DNA of 26,418 nt, from NCBI GenBank assembly GCA_034432935.1, contig DAOUBD010000017.1:1-26418 (forward strand). The letters are read 5' to 3'. Below are positions 7,460-14,634 of the stretch, one piece after another (within the stretch, counting starts at the first letter, position 1; each line of letters opens with the position of its first letter). The notes under the pieces are model-generated. The model was not told the origin of the DNA. It worked only from the letters and a program-made list of their open reading frames with translations, and did no database searches. Origin of the DNA: DAOUAG01 sp034432935 (GTDB taxonomy: Bacteria; Chloroflexota; Dehalococcoidia; SM23-28-2; RBG-16-64-32). The translations under genes and the position numbers were made by a program.

Positions 7460-8182
7460 ATGGCCCACCGCGGCAAGAAGTACAGGGCCGCCTTGGAGAA
7501 GGTGGACCGCACGCGGCTCTACGAGCCCGCCGAGGCCATCCGCCTCCTCAAGGAGATGGCCTACGCCAAATTCGACGAGACTGTCGAGCTGCACATCCGC
7601 ACCGGCCTCGATACCCGTCACGCCGATCAGCAGCTCCGGGGCACCATCGTCCTCCCGCACGGCCTTGGCAAGGGCCAGCGGGTCATCGTCTTCGCTGAGG
7701 GCGAGGCGGCCCGGATCGCCGAGCAGGCAGGGGCCGACGTCGTCGGCGGGGACGACCTCATCAAGAAGATCGAAGGCGGTTGGCTGGAGTTCGAGGTGGC
7801 CCTGGCCGTCAAGGAGATGATGGGCAAGGTCGGCCGCCTGGGCCGCGTCCTGGGCCCCAGGGGCCTCATGCCCAACCCCCGGACCAACACCGTGGTGGAA
7901 GCGGAGGACCTGCCGAAGGCGATCCGTGACGCCAAACAGGGCCGCGTCGAGTTTCGCACAGACCGCACCAATCTGGTACACGTGCCCTTGGGAAAGGTGA
8001 GCTTCGAGGAGAACGCCCTCTTGGAGAACCTTTCGGCCCTCATCGAGGCCATCGTCCGGGAGAAGCCCTCGGGCGCCAAAGGGCAGTACATCCGCAGCAT
8101 GACCCTCACGACGACCATGGGCCCAGGGGTCAAGCTGGACATACCGGCGGCCCTCTCCCTGGCCACAGCCGCCGCCGTGTGA
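7460..8182 (+). CDS. rplA: 50S ribosomal protein L1
   Basis: L1 builds the L1 stalk near the ribosomal E site. The protein has 240 residues, about normal. ATG at 7460 follows GGAGGT at 7444-7449. Recognisable segments include the N-terminal HRGKKYRAALEKVDRTRLYE, the FDETVELHIRTGLD strand, and the family signature GRLGRVLGPRGLMPNPR at about 128-144. In several bacteria L1 also represses its own operon; no obvious L1 operator was identified here. Confidence 0.98.
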   Translation: MAHRGKKYRAALEKVDRTRLYEPAEAIRLLKEMAYAKFDETVELHIRTGLDTRHADQQLRGTIVLPHGLGKGQRVIVFAEGEAARIAEQAGADVVGGDDLIKKIEGGWLEFEVALAVKEMMGKVGRLGRVLGPRGLMPNPRTNTVVEAEDLPKAIRDAKQGRVEFRTDRTNLVHVPLGKVSFEENALLENLSALIEAIVREKPSGAKGQYIRSMTLTTTMGPGVKLDIPAALSLATAAAV

Positions 8183-8194
8183 TAAGATCTGCTT

Positions 8195-8345
8195 AACCGA
8201 AGACAAGCCTTTAGCCGCAGACAGCAGGCGTCCCTCTGGGACTTAATCCCGCCCTTGGGCGGGGCCCGCCGAGGCATAAGGACACCGGACTAGGCAGCAG
8301 CCTCAGCGTCCGGGCCAGTCCCTTGCCGCGCGGCAAGGGTTTTTT
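8195..8345 (+). promoter_or_regulatory. L10 leader (autoregulatory mRNA leader of rplJ-rplL)
   Basis: The 210-nt gap between rplA and rplJ is unusually long for this operon and holds the signals of an L10 leader: a ccgaagac...ccgcagacagcagg segment near 8207-8227, a pairing ...gccgagg... segment near 8269-8275, then an intrinsic terminator. In Firmicutes, L10(L12)4 binds such a leader and promotes termination. Assignment is by position, the short conserved words and the terminator; I could not fold it. Confidence 0.6.
8320..8345 (+). terminator. Intrinsic terminator/attenuator before rplJ
   Basis: CCCTTGCC (8320-8327) and GGCAAGGG (8332-8339) form a perfect 8-bp stem with a GCGC loop, followed by six T's (8340-8345). 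It stands 47 nt before the rplJ start, inside the operon, so read-through must be regulated. Confidence 0.88.
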
Positions 8346-8392
8346 GTTGAGCGCAGGAGACCAGCGGGGCCACTGGCCCCCGGGGGGACCGT

Positions 8393-8950
8393 ATGCCAAC
8401 GCAGAAAAAGATCGATACGGTAACGCAACTGAAGGAGCGGCTGGAACGCTCCACCCTCGTGGCCAGCACCCAGTACCGCGGCCTCACGGTCAAGGAGATG
8501 CAGGAGATGCGGCGGCGCCTGAGGGAGGGCGGCGTCGAGGTCAAGGTCGTCAAGAACACCCTCTTGCGCCTGGCCGCGGAGCAGGCCGGCCGGCCGGAGC
8601 TCTTCAGCATCGTACAAGGGCCGACGGCGCTAGCCATAGCCTACGGCGACGTCATCGAGGCTGCCAAGGCCATCACCGGCTACGCCCAGGGCGCGCCCCA
8701 GGCCTTCTCCCTCGGCGGCGCCTACCTCGACGGCCATGTGCTCACGCCGGCGGACCTGCGGGAGCTGGTGCAGATACCGCCGCGCCCCGTCCTTCTCGCC
8801 CAGTTCTTGGGAAAGATGCAAGCGCCCCTGGCCACCTTCTCCGGTCTGTTGGACGCGCCCCTCCACGAGCTGACGGGGCTCCTGAGCACGCTGCTCAGCC
8901 AACTGCCAGGGCTCATCGAGGCCCGCGCCAGGCAGTTGGAAGGGGCCTAA
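8393..8950 (+). CDS. rplJ: 50S ribosomal protein L10
   Basis: L10 is the base of the ribosomal stalk; its C-terminal helix carries L7/L12 dimers. The 185-residue protein begins MPTQKKIDTVTQLKERLERS and contains the family segment QYRGLTVKEMQEMRRRLREG and VKVVKNTLLRLA. The length is slightly above the usual 165-175, with a longer C-terminal helical region ending in LPGLIEARARQLEGA. ATG at 8393 has a G-rich ribosome site. Expression is probably set by the L10 leader upstream. Confidence 0.97.
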   Translation: MPTQKKIDTVTQLKERLERSTLVASTQYRGLTVKEMQEMRRRLREGGVEVKVVKNTLLRLAAEQAGRPELFSIVQGPTALAIAYGDVIEAAKAITGYAQGAPQAFSLGGAYLDGHVLTPADLRELVQIPPRPVLLAQFLGKMQAPLATFSGLLDAPLHELTGLLSTLLSQLPGLIEARARQLEGA

Positions 8951-9008
8951 CCACCATGTGCATATAAGGAAGGACTGAACGAGCACTCAACACAGGAGGT
9001 AAAAAGAT

Positions 9009-9428
9009 ATGGCAAAGGGAGAGAGCAAGGTAGATCAGGTCCTGGACCTCATCAAGGAGATGACGATCCTGGAGCTGCGGGACCTGAATCAGCGCATCCA
9101 AGACGAGTTCGGCATTACGGCCGCCGCGCCTGTGGCCGTGGCGGCGCCCGTGGCCGTGGCCGCCGGCGCCCCCGCCGCCGAAGCCGGCGCCCCAGCAGCA
9201 GCCGCTGAAGAGGAGAAGACGGAGTTCAACGTCGTCCTCAAGGACGTCGGCGCCAACAAGATCAACGTCATCAAGGCAGTACGTGAGGTGACGACGCTGG
9301 GCCTCAAGGAGGCCAAAGACCTGGTGGAGTCCGCCCCCTGCAACGTGAAGGAGGGCATCTCCAAGGCCGATGCCGAGGCCATCGTGAAGAAGCTGCGGGA
9401 GGCCGGCGCCACCGCCGAACTCCAGTAA
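9009..9428 (+). CDS. rplL: 50S ribosomal protein L7/L12
   Basis: L7/L12 recruits translation GTPases to the ribosome. The product has 139 residues, a little longer than the usual 120-130 because the hinge is an extended Ala/Pro stretch (about 37-70). The N-terminal dimerisation helices are residues 1-33 and the C-terminal domain is 76-139, with FNVVLKDVGANKINVIKAVR and TTLGLKEAKDLVE. AGGAGGT stands before the ATG. It closes the cluster; rpoB does not follow, unlike in many bacteria. Confidence 0.98.
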   Translation: MAKGESKVDQVLDLIKEMTILELRDLNQRIQDEFGITAAAPVAVAAPVAVAAGAPAAEAGAPAAAAEEEKTEFNVVLKDVGANKINVIKAVREVTTLGLKEAKDLVESAPCNVKEGISKADAEAIVKKLREAGATAELQ

Positions 9429-9605
9429 GCCAGCCCATGCCAGGACGCCCCGATGGCCCAGGGTGAGGCGCCCGCCCCCCGCGAGGGCCCCGGGGCAGCA
9501 AGACAACGAAAAGACTTCGGCAGGGACGTACCCAGGCCGTGGCTGCAGGCGTTAGAATGAGGGGACGGGCCCTGGCACCCAAGCTGGGCCGGCCCCTGAG
9601 AAACG

Positions 9606-10175
9606 ATGCTCTGTTACGCCTGCGATGCGGAGGCGACGGGCAGTTGCCCGCGCTGCGGCAATAGCTACTGCGCCGCCCACGGTGCCCAGCCCGGCGGGGG
9701 TTCCCTCTGCGCCGCCTGCCTCGACCCCCTCGGCGCGATGCCGTCCAGCACCGTCTTCCGCGCCTCCCTCTTCGCGCTATTCGTCGCCAGCGTCCTCGCC
9801 CTCTGGCTCCTGGTGCGGCCCCCAGGGCAGCGCGGCCAAACTGAGGAGGCGTCGGCCCCGCTGCCCACCCAGGCCCCACTCTCCACACCCCTTCCGGCCA
9901 CGCCAAGCGCCGTGTCCACGCCGGCGCCTGGACAACCGCCCGCCGGGAGCCCATCACCCACCGGCGCGCCGGCCACGTCGCCAGCGCCTTCCGCAACGGA
10001 GACCCCACAACCCACCCAGCCGCCTCCCGCGGCCGAGTACACCGTGCGCGAGGGCGACACCTGGTACAGCATCGCCGCCGAGTTCGGCGTCGACGCCAAC
10101 GACCTGGCCGCCGCCAACGGGCGGACCCTCGACGACTTTGTGGTCATCGGCGAGACGCTGGTGATCCCCAGGTAG
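9606..10175 (+). CDS. Membrane-anchored zinc-finger and LysM protein
   Basis: The 189-residue protein has three parts. Residues 3-38 hold cysteines and a histidine at C3, C6, C14, C17, C22, H25, C35 and C38, a cross-brace B-box-like zinc site. Residues about 48-70 form one membrane helix. A Pro/Thr/Ser-rich linker (about 72-142) leads to a LysM domain (about 144-189: EYTVREGDTWYSIAAEFGVD). LysM binds glycan chains such as peptidoglycan. With the finger inside and LysM outside, it would be a single-pass wall-binding protein. The ribosome site is weak; a TAGAAT at 9553-9558 may be a -10 box. The C69 peptidase gene starts 8 nt downstream, so the two are likely co-transcribed. Confidence 0.78.
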   Translation: MLCYACDAEATGSCPRCGNSYCAAHGAQPGGGSLCAACLDPLGAMPSSTVFRASLFALFVASVLALWLLVRPPGQRGQTEEASAPLPTQAPLSTPLPATPSAVSTPAPGQPPAGSPSPTGAPATSPAPSATETPQPTQPPPAAEYTVREGDTWYSIAAEFGVDANDLAAANGRTLDDFVVIGETLVIPR

Positions 10176-10183
10176 CCGGGCCT

Positions 10184-11383
10184 ATGTGCGATACCCTGTG
10201 CGCCATCAACGAAAGGGGCGCCCTCTTCGGCAAGAACTCCGACCGGCCGCCGGTGGAGATCCAGGTGGTCGAGGCCTATCCTCGGCGCCCGGCGGGCGGG
10301 CGCCTCCGCACCCAGTACCTGACTCTGCCCGACGCGGGTGCTGCTGCCCTTTTGGGGTCCCGCCCGGGCTGGCTCTGGGGCTTCGAGCACGGCGTGAACG
10401 AGCACCGGGTGGCCATCGGCAACGAGAAGGTCATCACCATCCACGATCCATACGCCGAGCCGGCCGGCCTTATCGGGATGGACCTGGTGCGGCTGGGGCT
10501 GGAACGCGGCCGCACCGCTGACGAGGCGTTGGAGGCCATCACCTCCCTCCTCGAAACCTATGGCCAGGGCGGCCTGGGCAATAACATCGTGCGGGAGCCC
10601 TACTTTTCGTCCTTCCTCATGGCTGACCCGGGCGGGGGATGGGTTCTGGAGACCAGCGCCCGCACCTGGGCCGCCAGGCCGGTAGGCGAGGGCGCCGCCA
10701 TCTCCAACCGTCTCACCATTCGCACGGAGTGGACCCGGGCCTCCAAGGACGTTCCGCCGGGGGCTGACTTCGACAGTTGGCGGAACCCCGCAGCGCCTAC
10801 AGGCCTAGCCGACGGGCGTCTAGCGGCCAGCTTGTCCTGCCTGGCCCGAGGGCCGAGCGCCCTCACGCCGCGGGACTTCGCTGCCCATTTGCGGGACCAC
10901 GGCCAAGGGCCATGGGGCGCGCCCGGTGCGTCTGAGGACCGGGTTGACCCGCCTCCGCCTTACGTCCTTCCCGACGGCACGGGCGTGTCCGTATGCATGC
11001 ACGTCCGCGGGTTCCAGAACACCACCTCGTCCATGATCGCCGAGCTGCCCAAAGACCCGGAGGCGCCCCTGCGCGCCTGGGTGGCCTTGGGCAGCCCCTG
11101 CGCCAGCGTCTACCTCCCCGTCTTCCCACCTCACGCCGTCCCCGAGGGCCTGGCCAGCGCGGGCGCCTGGTGCCGGTTCGCCGCCCTGCGTGACTGGGTC
11201 GAGGCCGAGCCGGAGGCCCTGCGCCAGGTACGCCGCCTCTTCGGCCCCCTGGAGGCTGCGCTGTGGGCGGAGGCTGACGAGGTGGCCGGCGACCGCAGCC
11301 GCCAGCGGTCATGGGTCAATGAGGCTTGGAGCAGGGTTCTGGCGGCCCTCTCCCAGGCCACGGCGCTGGCGCTGCGAGCCTAA
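10184..11383 (+). CDS. Secernin-like peptidase, C69 family
   Basis: The 399-residue protein starts MCDTLCAINERGALFGKNSD, the signature of secernin and C69 dipeptidases of the Ntn-hydrolase superfamily. After removal of Met1, Cys2 would be the N-terminal nucleophile. GKNSDRP (about 16-22) is the conserved motif that follows. Further family features are FEHGVNEHRVAIGNEKV and the GWVLETSARTWAARPV strand pair. No signal peptide is seen, so it is cytoplasmic. Known members cleave dipeptides or form amide bonds; the substrate here is unknown. Its stop overlaps the stop of convergent radC by four bases. Confidence 0.86.
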   Translation: MCDTLCAINERGALFGKNSDRPPVEIQVVEAYPRRPAGGRLRTQYLTLPDAGAAALLGSRPGWLWGFEHGVNEHRVAIGNEKVITIHDPYAEPAGLIGMDLVRLGLERGRTADEALEAITSLLETYGQGGLGNNIVREPYFSSFLMADPGGGWVLETSARTWAARPVGEGAAISNRLTIRTEWTRASKDVPPGADFDSWRNPAAPTGLADGRLAASLSCLARGPSALTPRDFAAHLRDHGQGPWGAPGASEDRVDPPPPYVLPDGTGVSVCMHVRGFQNTTSSMIAELPKDPEAPLRAWVALGSPCASVYLPVFPPHAVPEGLASAGAWCRFAALRDWVEAEPEALRQVRRLFGPLEAALWAEADEVAGDRSRQRSWVNEAWSRVLAALSQATALALRA

Positions 11384-12084
11384 GGGCGGGGGAAACCCAG
11401 GGCCAACTCCCGAAGGCTTGCCATCCCGCCCTTTGCGATGACGATGTGGTCCAAAAGGTCGATCCCCAGGAGCCGGCCGGCCTCCCACATCTGCTTCGTC
11501 AGGGCCACGTCGTCGCTGCTGGGGGAAGGGTCTCCGGAGGGGTGGTTGTGTACCACTATCAGATTTGGGCAGTTCTCCCGCACGGCATCCCGGAAGACCT
11601 CGGCCACCCGCACCACCGCGCTGTGGACGCTTCCTTGGTAGACGTCCCGGACGGCCATCACCTGGTTGCGGACGTTCAGGAGGACGGCCTTCAGGTGTTC
11701 AGCCTCCAGAAGAGACATCTCGGCGCCCAGCAAGGCGTGGACATCCTGTGGAGACCGGATGACGGTGCGCTGGTCAGGCTGGGTGGAGATGATGCGCTTG
11801 CCCAGCTCGAGGGCGGCCAGCACCTGAGCGGCCTTGGCCTCCCCCACATGTTTCTCGGCTCGAAGCTCCGGGAAGGAGACGCGGCCCAGCCCCGGCAGCC
11901 CTCCGAACCGGGAGAGGAGGCGCTGGGCCAGGGAGACCACGTTCTCGCCGGCCGCGCCTGTGCGCAGGAGGATGGCCAGGAGCTCCGCGTTGGAGAGGGC
12001 GCCAGGCCCCCGCAGGCGCAGGCGCTCCCGCGGACGCTCCTCCTGTGGCAGGTCCCGGATCATGGCTGGGGTTAGGGCCAACAT
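11380..12084 (-). CDS. radC: RadC-family JAB/MPN protein
   Basis: The 234-residue protein has the UPF0758/RadC layout: an N-terminal IRDLPQEERPRERL segment, a helix-hairpin-helix region (about 29-90), then an MPN/JAB domain with the metal motif H-x-H-x7-S-x2-D at 179-192 (His179, His181, Ser189, Asp192). The historical link to DNA repair is weak; the biochemical role of the family is unresolved. The ATG at 12084 has GGAG directly next to it and a TATACT only nine bases upstream, so it may be read from a leaderless mRNA; an in-frame ATG at residue 8 is an alternative start. It converges on the C69 gene and diverges from capA. Confidence 0.93.
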   Translation of the reverse strand: MLALTPAMIRDLPQEERPRERLRLRGPGALSNAELLAILLRTGAAGENVVSLAQRLLSRFGGLPGLGRVSFPELRAEKHVGEAKAAQVLAALELGKRIISTQPDQRTVIRSPQDVHALLGAEMSLLEAEHLKAVLLNVRNQVMAVRDVYQGSVHSAVVRVAEVFRDAVRENCPNLIVVHNHPSGDPSPSSDDVALTKQMWEAGRLLGIDLLDHIVIAKGGMASLRELALGFPRP

Positions 12085-12092
12085 TCTCCCGG

Positions 12093-12098
12093 AGTATA
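12093..12098 (-). promoter_or_regulatory. -10 box for radC
   Basis: On the minus strand TATACT ends nine bases before the radC ATG, predicting transcription from about 12086. No good -35 box is seen. Confidence 0.4.
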
Positions 12099-12157
12099 TG
12101 GGGTTCCCTTAGCCAACTCCTACAGGGCTCTGGCATTCTCTGTAGCTGTGCTCTAAG

Positions 12158-13291
12158 ATGGCCAGTGTGCGGGCGATAGTGGTGCTCTTGGGCGCCGCCC
12201 TCCTGGCGTCCGCCTGCTCCGGCGGCGCCGGCAGTACCGCCTCCCCCTCCCCGGCCACCTCCAGCCTGTCGCCGGGCGCGACGAGCGCCGCCCCGGGGCA
12301 GCCGGCCGCTACCCAGGTTATCGTGAGGCCTGAGCAGGAGGTGGTGCTGGCAGTTGCGGGGGATGTCATGCTGGGCCGGAGCATCGGCGACGGGATCCGC
12401 CAGCACGGGGCGGTCTGGCCCTTCGAGGCGGTGGCCGGCACCCTCAGGGGGGCCGACATCGCCTTCGCCAACCTGGAGGCTCCCCTTACGGCGAGGGGCG
12501 AGGCGGCGGCCAAGGACTTCGTGTTCCGGGGCCCGCCGGAGGGCGCGCAAGGGCTTGCCGCGGCTGGCGTGGGCATCGTTTCCCTGGCCAACAACCATGT
12601 GCTGGATTACGGCTACCAGGGGCTCCAAGACACCTGGTCCGCCCTCAACGAGGCTGGCGTTCTCCACGTTGGCAGCGGGGAGAGCGTGGTCCAGGCCTAC
12701 GGGCCTGTGTTCATCGAGCGCAAGGGGGTGCGCATCGCCTTTCTGGCCTACGTGAGCACGCCGCCCGATAGCGGCAGCGGCTTCGACCCATCCTCCTGGC
12801 AAGCCACCGCTGACAGGCCAGGCGTCGCTTGGCTCGCGCCCGAGACCGTGGCCTCCGATGTGGCCGCCGCCAAGCGTCAGGCCGATGCGGTCGTAGTCTC
12901 GATGCACACGGGGGACGAGTATCAAGAGGCTATAAGCCCCTCGCAGGCCGCAGCCGCCCATTCGGCCATCGAGGCGGGGGCTAGCCTGGTGATCGGGCAC
13001 CACCCGCACGTCCTTCAGGGCATCGAGAGTTACAAGTGGGGGATCATCGCTTACAGCATGGGCAACTTCGTCTTCGACTTCGACGAGGTGGACTACGCTC
13101 AGCCGGAGATGCCCTCGGCCCTCTCGGCCATCCTCCGGGTGCGCCTGGGCAAGGAGGGCTTGTCGGGCTGCGAGGTGGCCCCCGTCATCATCGGCGAGGA
13201 CGGCCGTCCCCGGCCCGCGGAAGGGCCCGAGGCGGCCCGGGTGCTGGAGCGGCTGCGGCGGCTGTCGGACGGGAGCTGCGGGCTCCAGTGA
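12158..13291 (+). CDS. CapA-family lipoprotein (metallophosphatase-like)
   Basis: The 377-residue protein has a lipoprotein signal ending LLASAC (Cys20) and a Ser/Thr/Ala-rich linker to about residue 60. The CapA (PGA_cap) domain follows at about 63-345, with VVLAVAGDVMLGRS, FANLEAPLT, SLANNHVLDYG, SMHTGDEY, VIGHHPHVLQGIE and YSMGNFVFD. These are metal-ligand segments of the calcineurin-like fold. Bacillus CapA takes part in poly-gamma-glutamate capsule synthesis, but most lone homologues have no proven role. No capB, capC or capE partner is nearby, so capsule synthesis should not be assumed. No clear ribosome site precedes the ATG. Confidence 0.88.
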   Translation: MASVRAIVVLLGAALLASACSGGAGSTASPSPATSSLSPGATSAAPGQPAATQVIVRPEQEVVLAVAGDVMLGRSIGDGIRQHGAVWPFEAVAGTLRGADIAFANLEAPLTARGEAAAKDFVFRGPPEGAQGLAAAGVGIVSLANNHVLDYGYQGLQDTWSALNEAGVLHVGSGESVVQAYGPVFIERKGVRIAFLAYVSTPPDSGSGFDPSSWQATADRPGVAWLAPETVASDVAAAKRQADAVVVSMHTGDEYQEAISPSQAAAAHSAIEAGASLVIGHHPHVLQGIESYKWGIIAYSMGNFVFDFDEVDYAQPEMPSALSAILRVRLGKEGLSGCEVAPVIIGEDGRPRPAEGPEAARVLERLRRLSDGSCGLQ

Positions 13292-13308
13292 CGGCCCGGG
13301 GCAAATAC

Positions 13309-13338
13309 TTGCATCTTACGTACGCGTCATGGTATCGT
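13309..13338 (+). promoter_or_regulatory. Weak promoter candidate before the acyl-CoA dehydrogenase pair
   Basis: TTGCAT (13309-13314) and TATCGT (13333-13338) are 18 bp apart. The match to consensus is only partial, but this lies in the gap where a promoter is needed. Confidence 0.25.
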
Positions 13339-13403
13339 GACCGTCGGCCCGCCGGGGCCAGCCTTGGGCCGCTCCCTGGCGGCGGGGCGCACCAGAGCCA
13401 GAG

Positions 13404-14576
13404 ATGGACTTTCGCTTCTCGCAGAAGGAAGAGGCCTTTCGCCAGGAGATCCGCGACTGGCTGAAGGAGAACATGCCCCAGGACTGGGACGCCGAGCGCT
13501 CCCGGGAGGAGAACATCAACGTCTACCGGGAGTTTGCCCGGCGGCTGGCAAAGAAGCGTTGGGTGGCACCCCATTGGCCTCGGGAGTACGGGGGACTGGG
13601 GTTGTCGGTCATCGAACAGCTCATCTTCAACGAGGAGATGGCCTACGCCAACGCCCCCATCGGCTATAGCTCCATCGGCGTAGGGTGGGCCGGGCCCACC
13701 ATCATCGTCTACGGCACCGAAGAGCAGAAGAAGCGCCATCTGAGCGCCATCACCAACGCCGAGACCATGTGGTGCCAGGGCTTTTCCGAGCCCAACGCCG
13801 GCTCAGACCTGGCCAACCTCTCCACCCGGGCGGTCAGGGACGGGGACGACTACATCATCAACGGGCAGAAGATCTGGACATCCGGGGCCCACTACGCCGA
13901 CTGGATGATCCTTTTGGCCCGCACGGACCCGGAGGCCCCCAAGCACAAGGGGATCTCCTACTTCCTGGTGGACATGAAGACCCCAGGCATCACCATCCGC
14001 CCCCTCATCGACATGATGGGCAACCACGGTTTCAACGAGGTCTATTTCGAGAACGTGCGGGTTCCCAAGGACTGCCTTCTGGGGGAAGAGAACCGGGGCT
14101 GGTACATGGCCACCACCACCCTGGACTTCGAACGCTCCTCCATCGGCGGGGCCGTGGGAGCCAAGCGGATGCTGGAGGACTTGGTGCGCTACGCGACGGA
14201 GACCAAGGCCAACGGGCACCGGCTCATCGACGAGGTGCGGGTGCGCACGCGGCTGGCCGAAGCCGCGGTGGAGGCCGAGATCGGGCGGCTCTTGTCGTAC
14301 CGGGTGGCCACGCTCCAGGCCAGGGGGATCGTGCCCAACTACGAGTCCTCCATAGCCAAGCTCTTCAACACCGATATGCAGCTACGGATGGCCATCACCG
14401 GCCTGGAGATCATGGGGCTCTACGGGCAGCTAGAGCCCAAGTCCAAATGGGTGCCCCTGCGGGGCCGCTTCGAGAGGCAGTACATGTGGCAGACCGGCAT
14501 GTCCGTGGGCGGCGGTACCCCCGAGATCCAGCGCAACATCATCGCCATGCGCGGACTGGGCCTGCCCCGGGGATAG
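13404..14576 (+). CDS. Acyl-CoA dehydrogenase, probable catalytic subunit
   Basis: The enzyme oxidises an acyl-CoA thioester to the 2-enoyl-CoA with FAD. The protein has 390 residues and all three domains of the family, with the flavin-contact segment WCQGFSEPNAGSDLANLSTR (about 117-136) and the C-terminal GGGTPEIQRNIIAMRGLGLP. The position of the MCAD catalytic Glu (YEGT) is Gly here (GGGT). A Glu is instead present in LDFERSSIGG (Glu243), the helix-G position used by isovaleryl-CoA and long-chain dehydrogenases. The partner gene starts 58 nt downstream. Together they resemble the heteromeric FadE pairs of actinobacteria that act on bulky or branched acyl-CoAs. Substrate unknown. Confidence 0.92.
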   Translation: MDFRFSQKEEAFRQEIRDWLKENMPQDWDAERSREENINVYREFARRLAKKRWVAPHWPREYGGLGLSVIEQLIFNEEMAYANAPIGYSSIGVGWAGPTIIVYGTEEQKKRHLSAITNAETMWCQGFSEPNAGSDLANLSTRAVRDGDDYIINGQKIWTSGAHYADWMILLARTDPEAPKHKGISYFLVDMKTPGITIRPLIDMMGNHGFNEVYFENVRVPKDCLLGEENRGWYMATTTLDFERSSIGGAVGAKRMLEDLVRYATETKANGHRLIDEVRVRTRLAEAAVEAEIGRLLSYRVATLQARGIVPNYESSIAKLFNTDMQLRMAITGLEIMGLYGQLEPKSKWVPLRGRFERQYMWQTGMSVGGGTPEIQRNIIAMRGLGLPRG

Positions 14577-14634
14577 ACGGTGACGAACGAGGGCTAGACG
14601 TTAAAGGGTAAGGGATAGAAGGAGGTCTTAACGA

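Noticed and set aside
11774..13009. Long minus-strand ORF opposite capA
   Set aside because: Antisense of the CapA frame, low complexity and without a ribosome site or domain.
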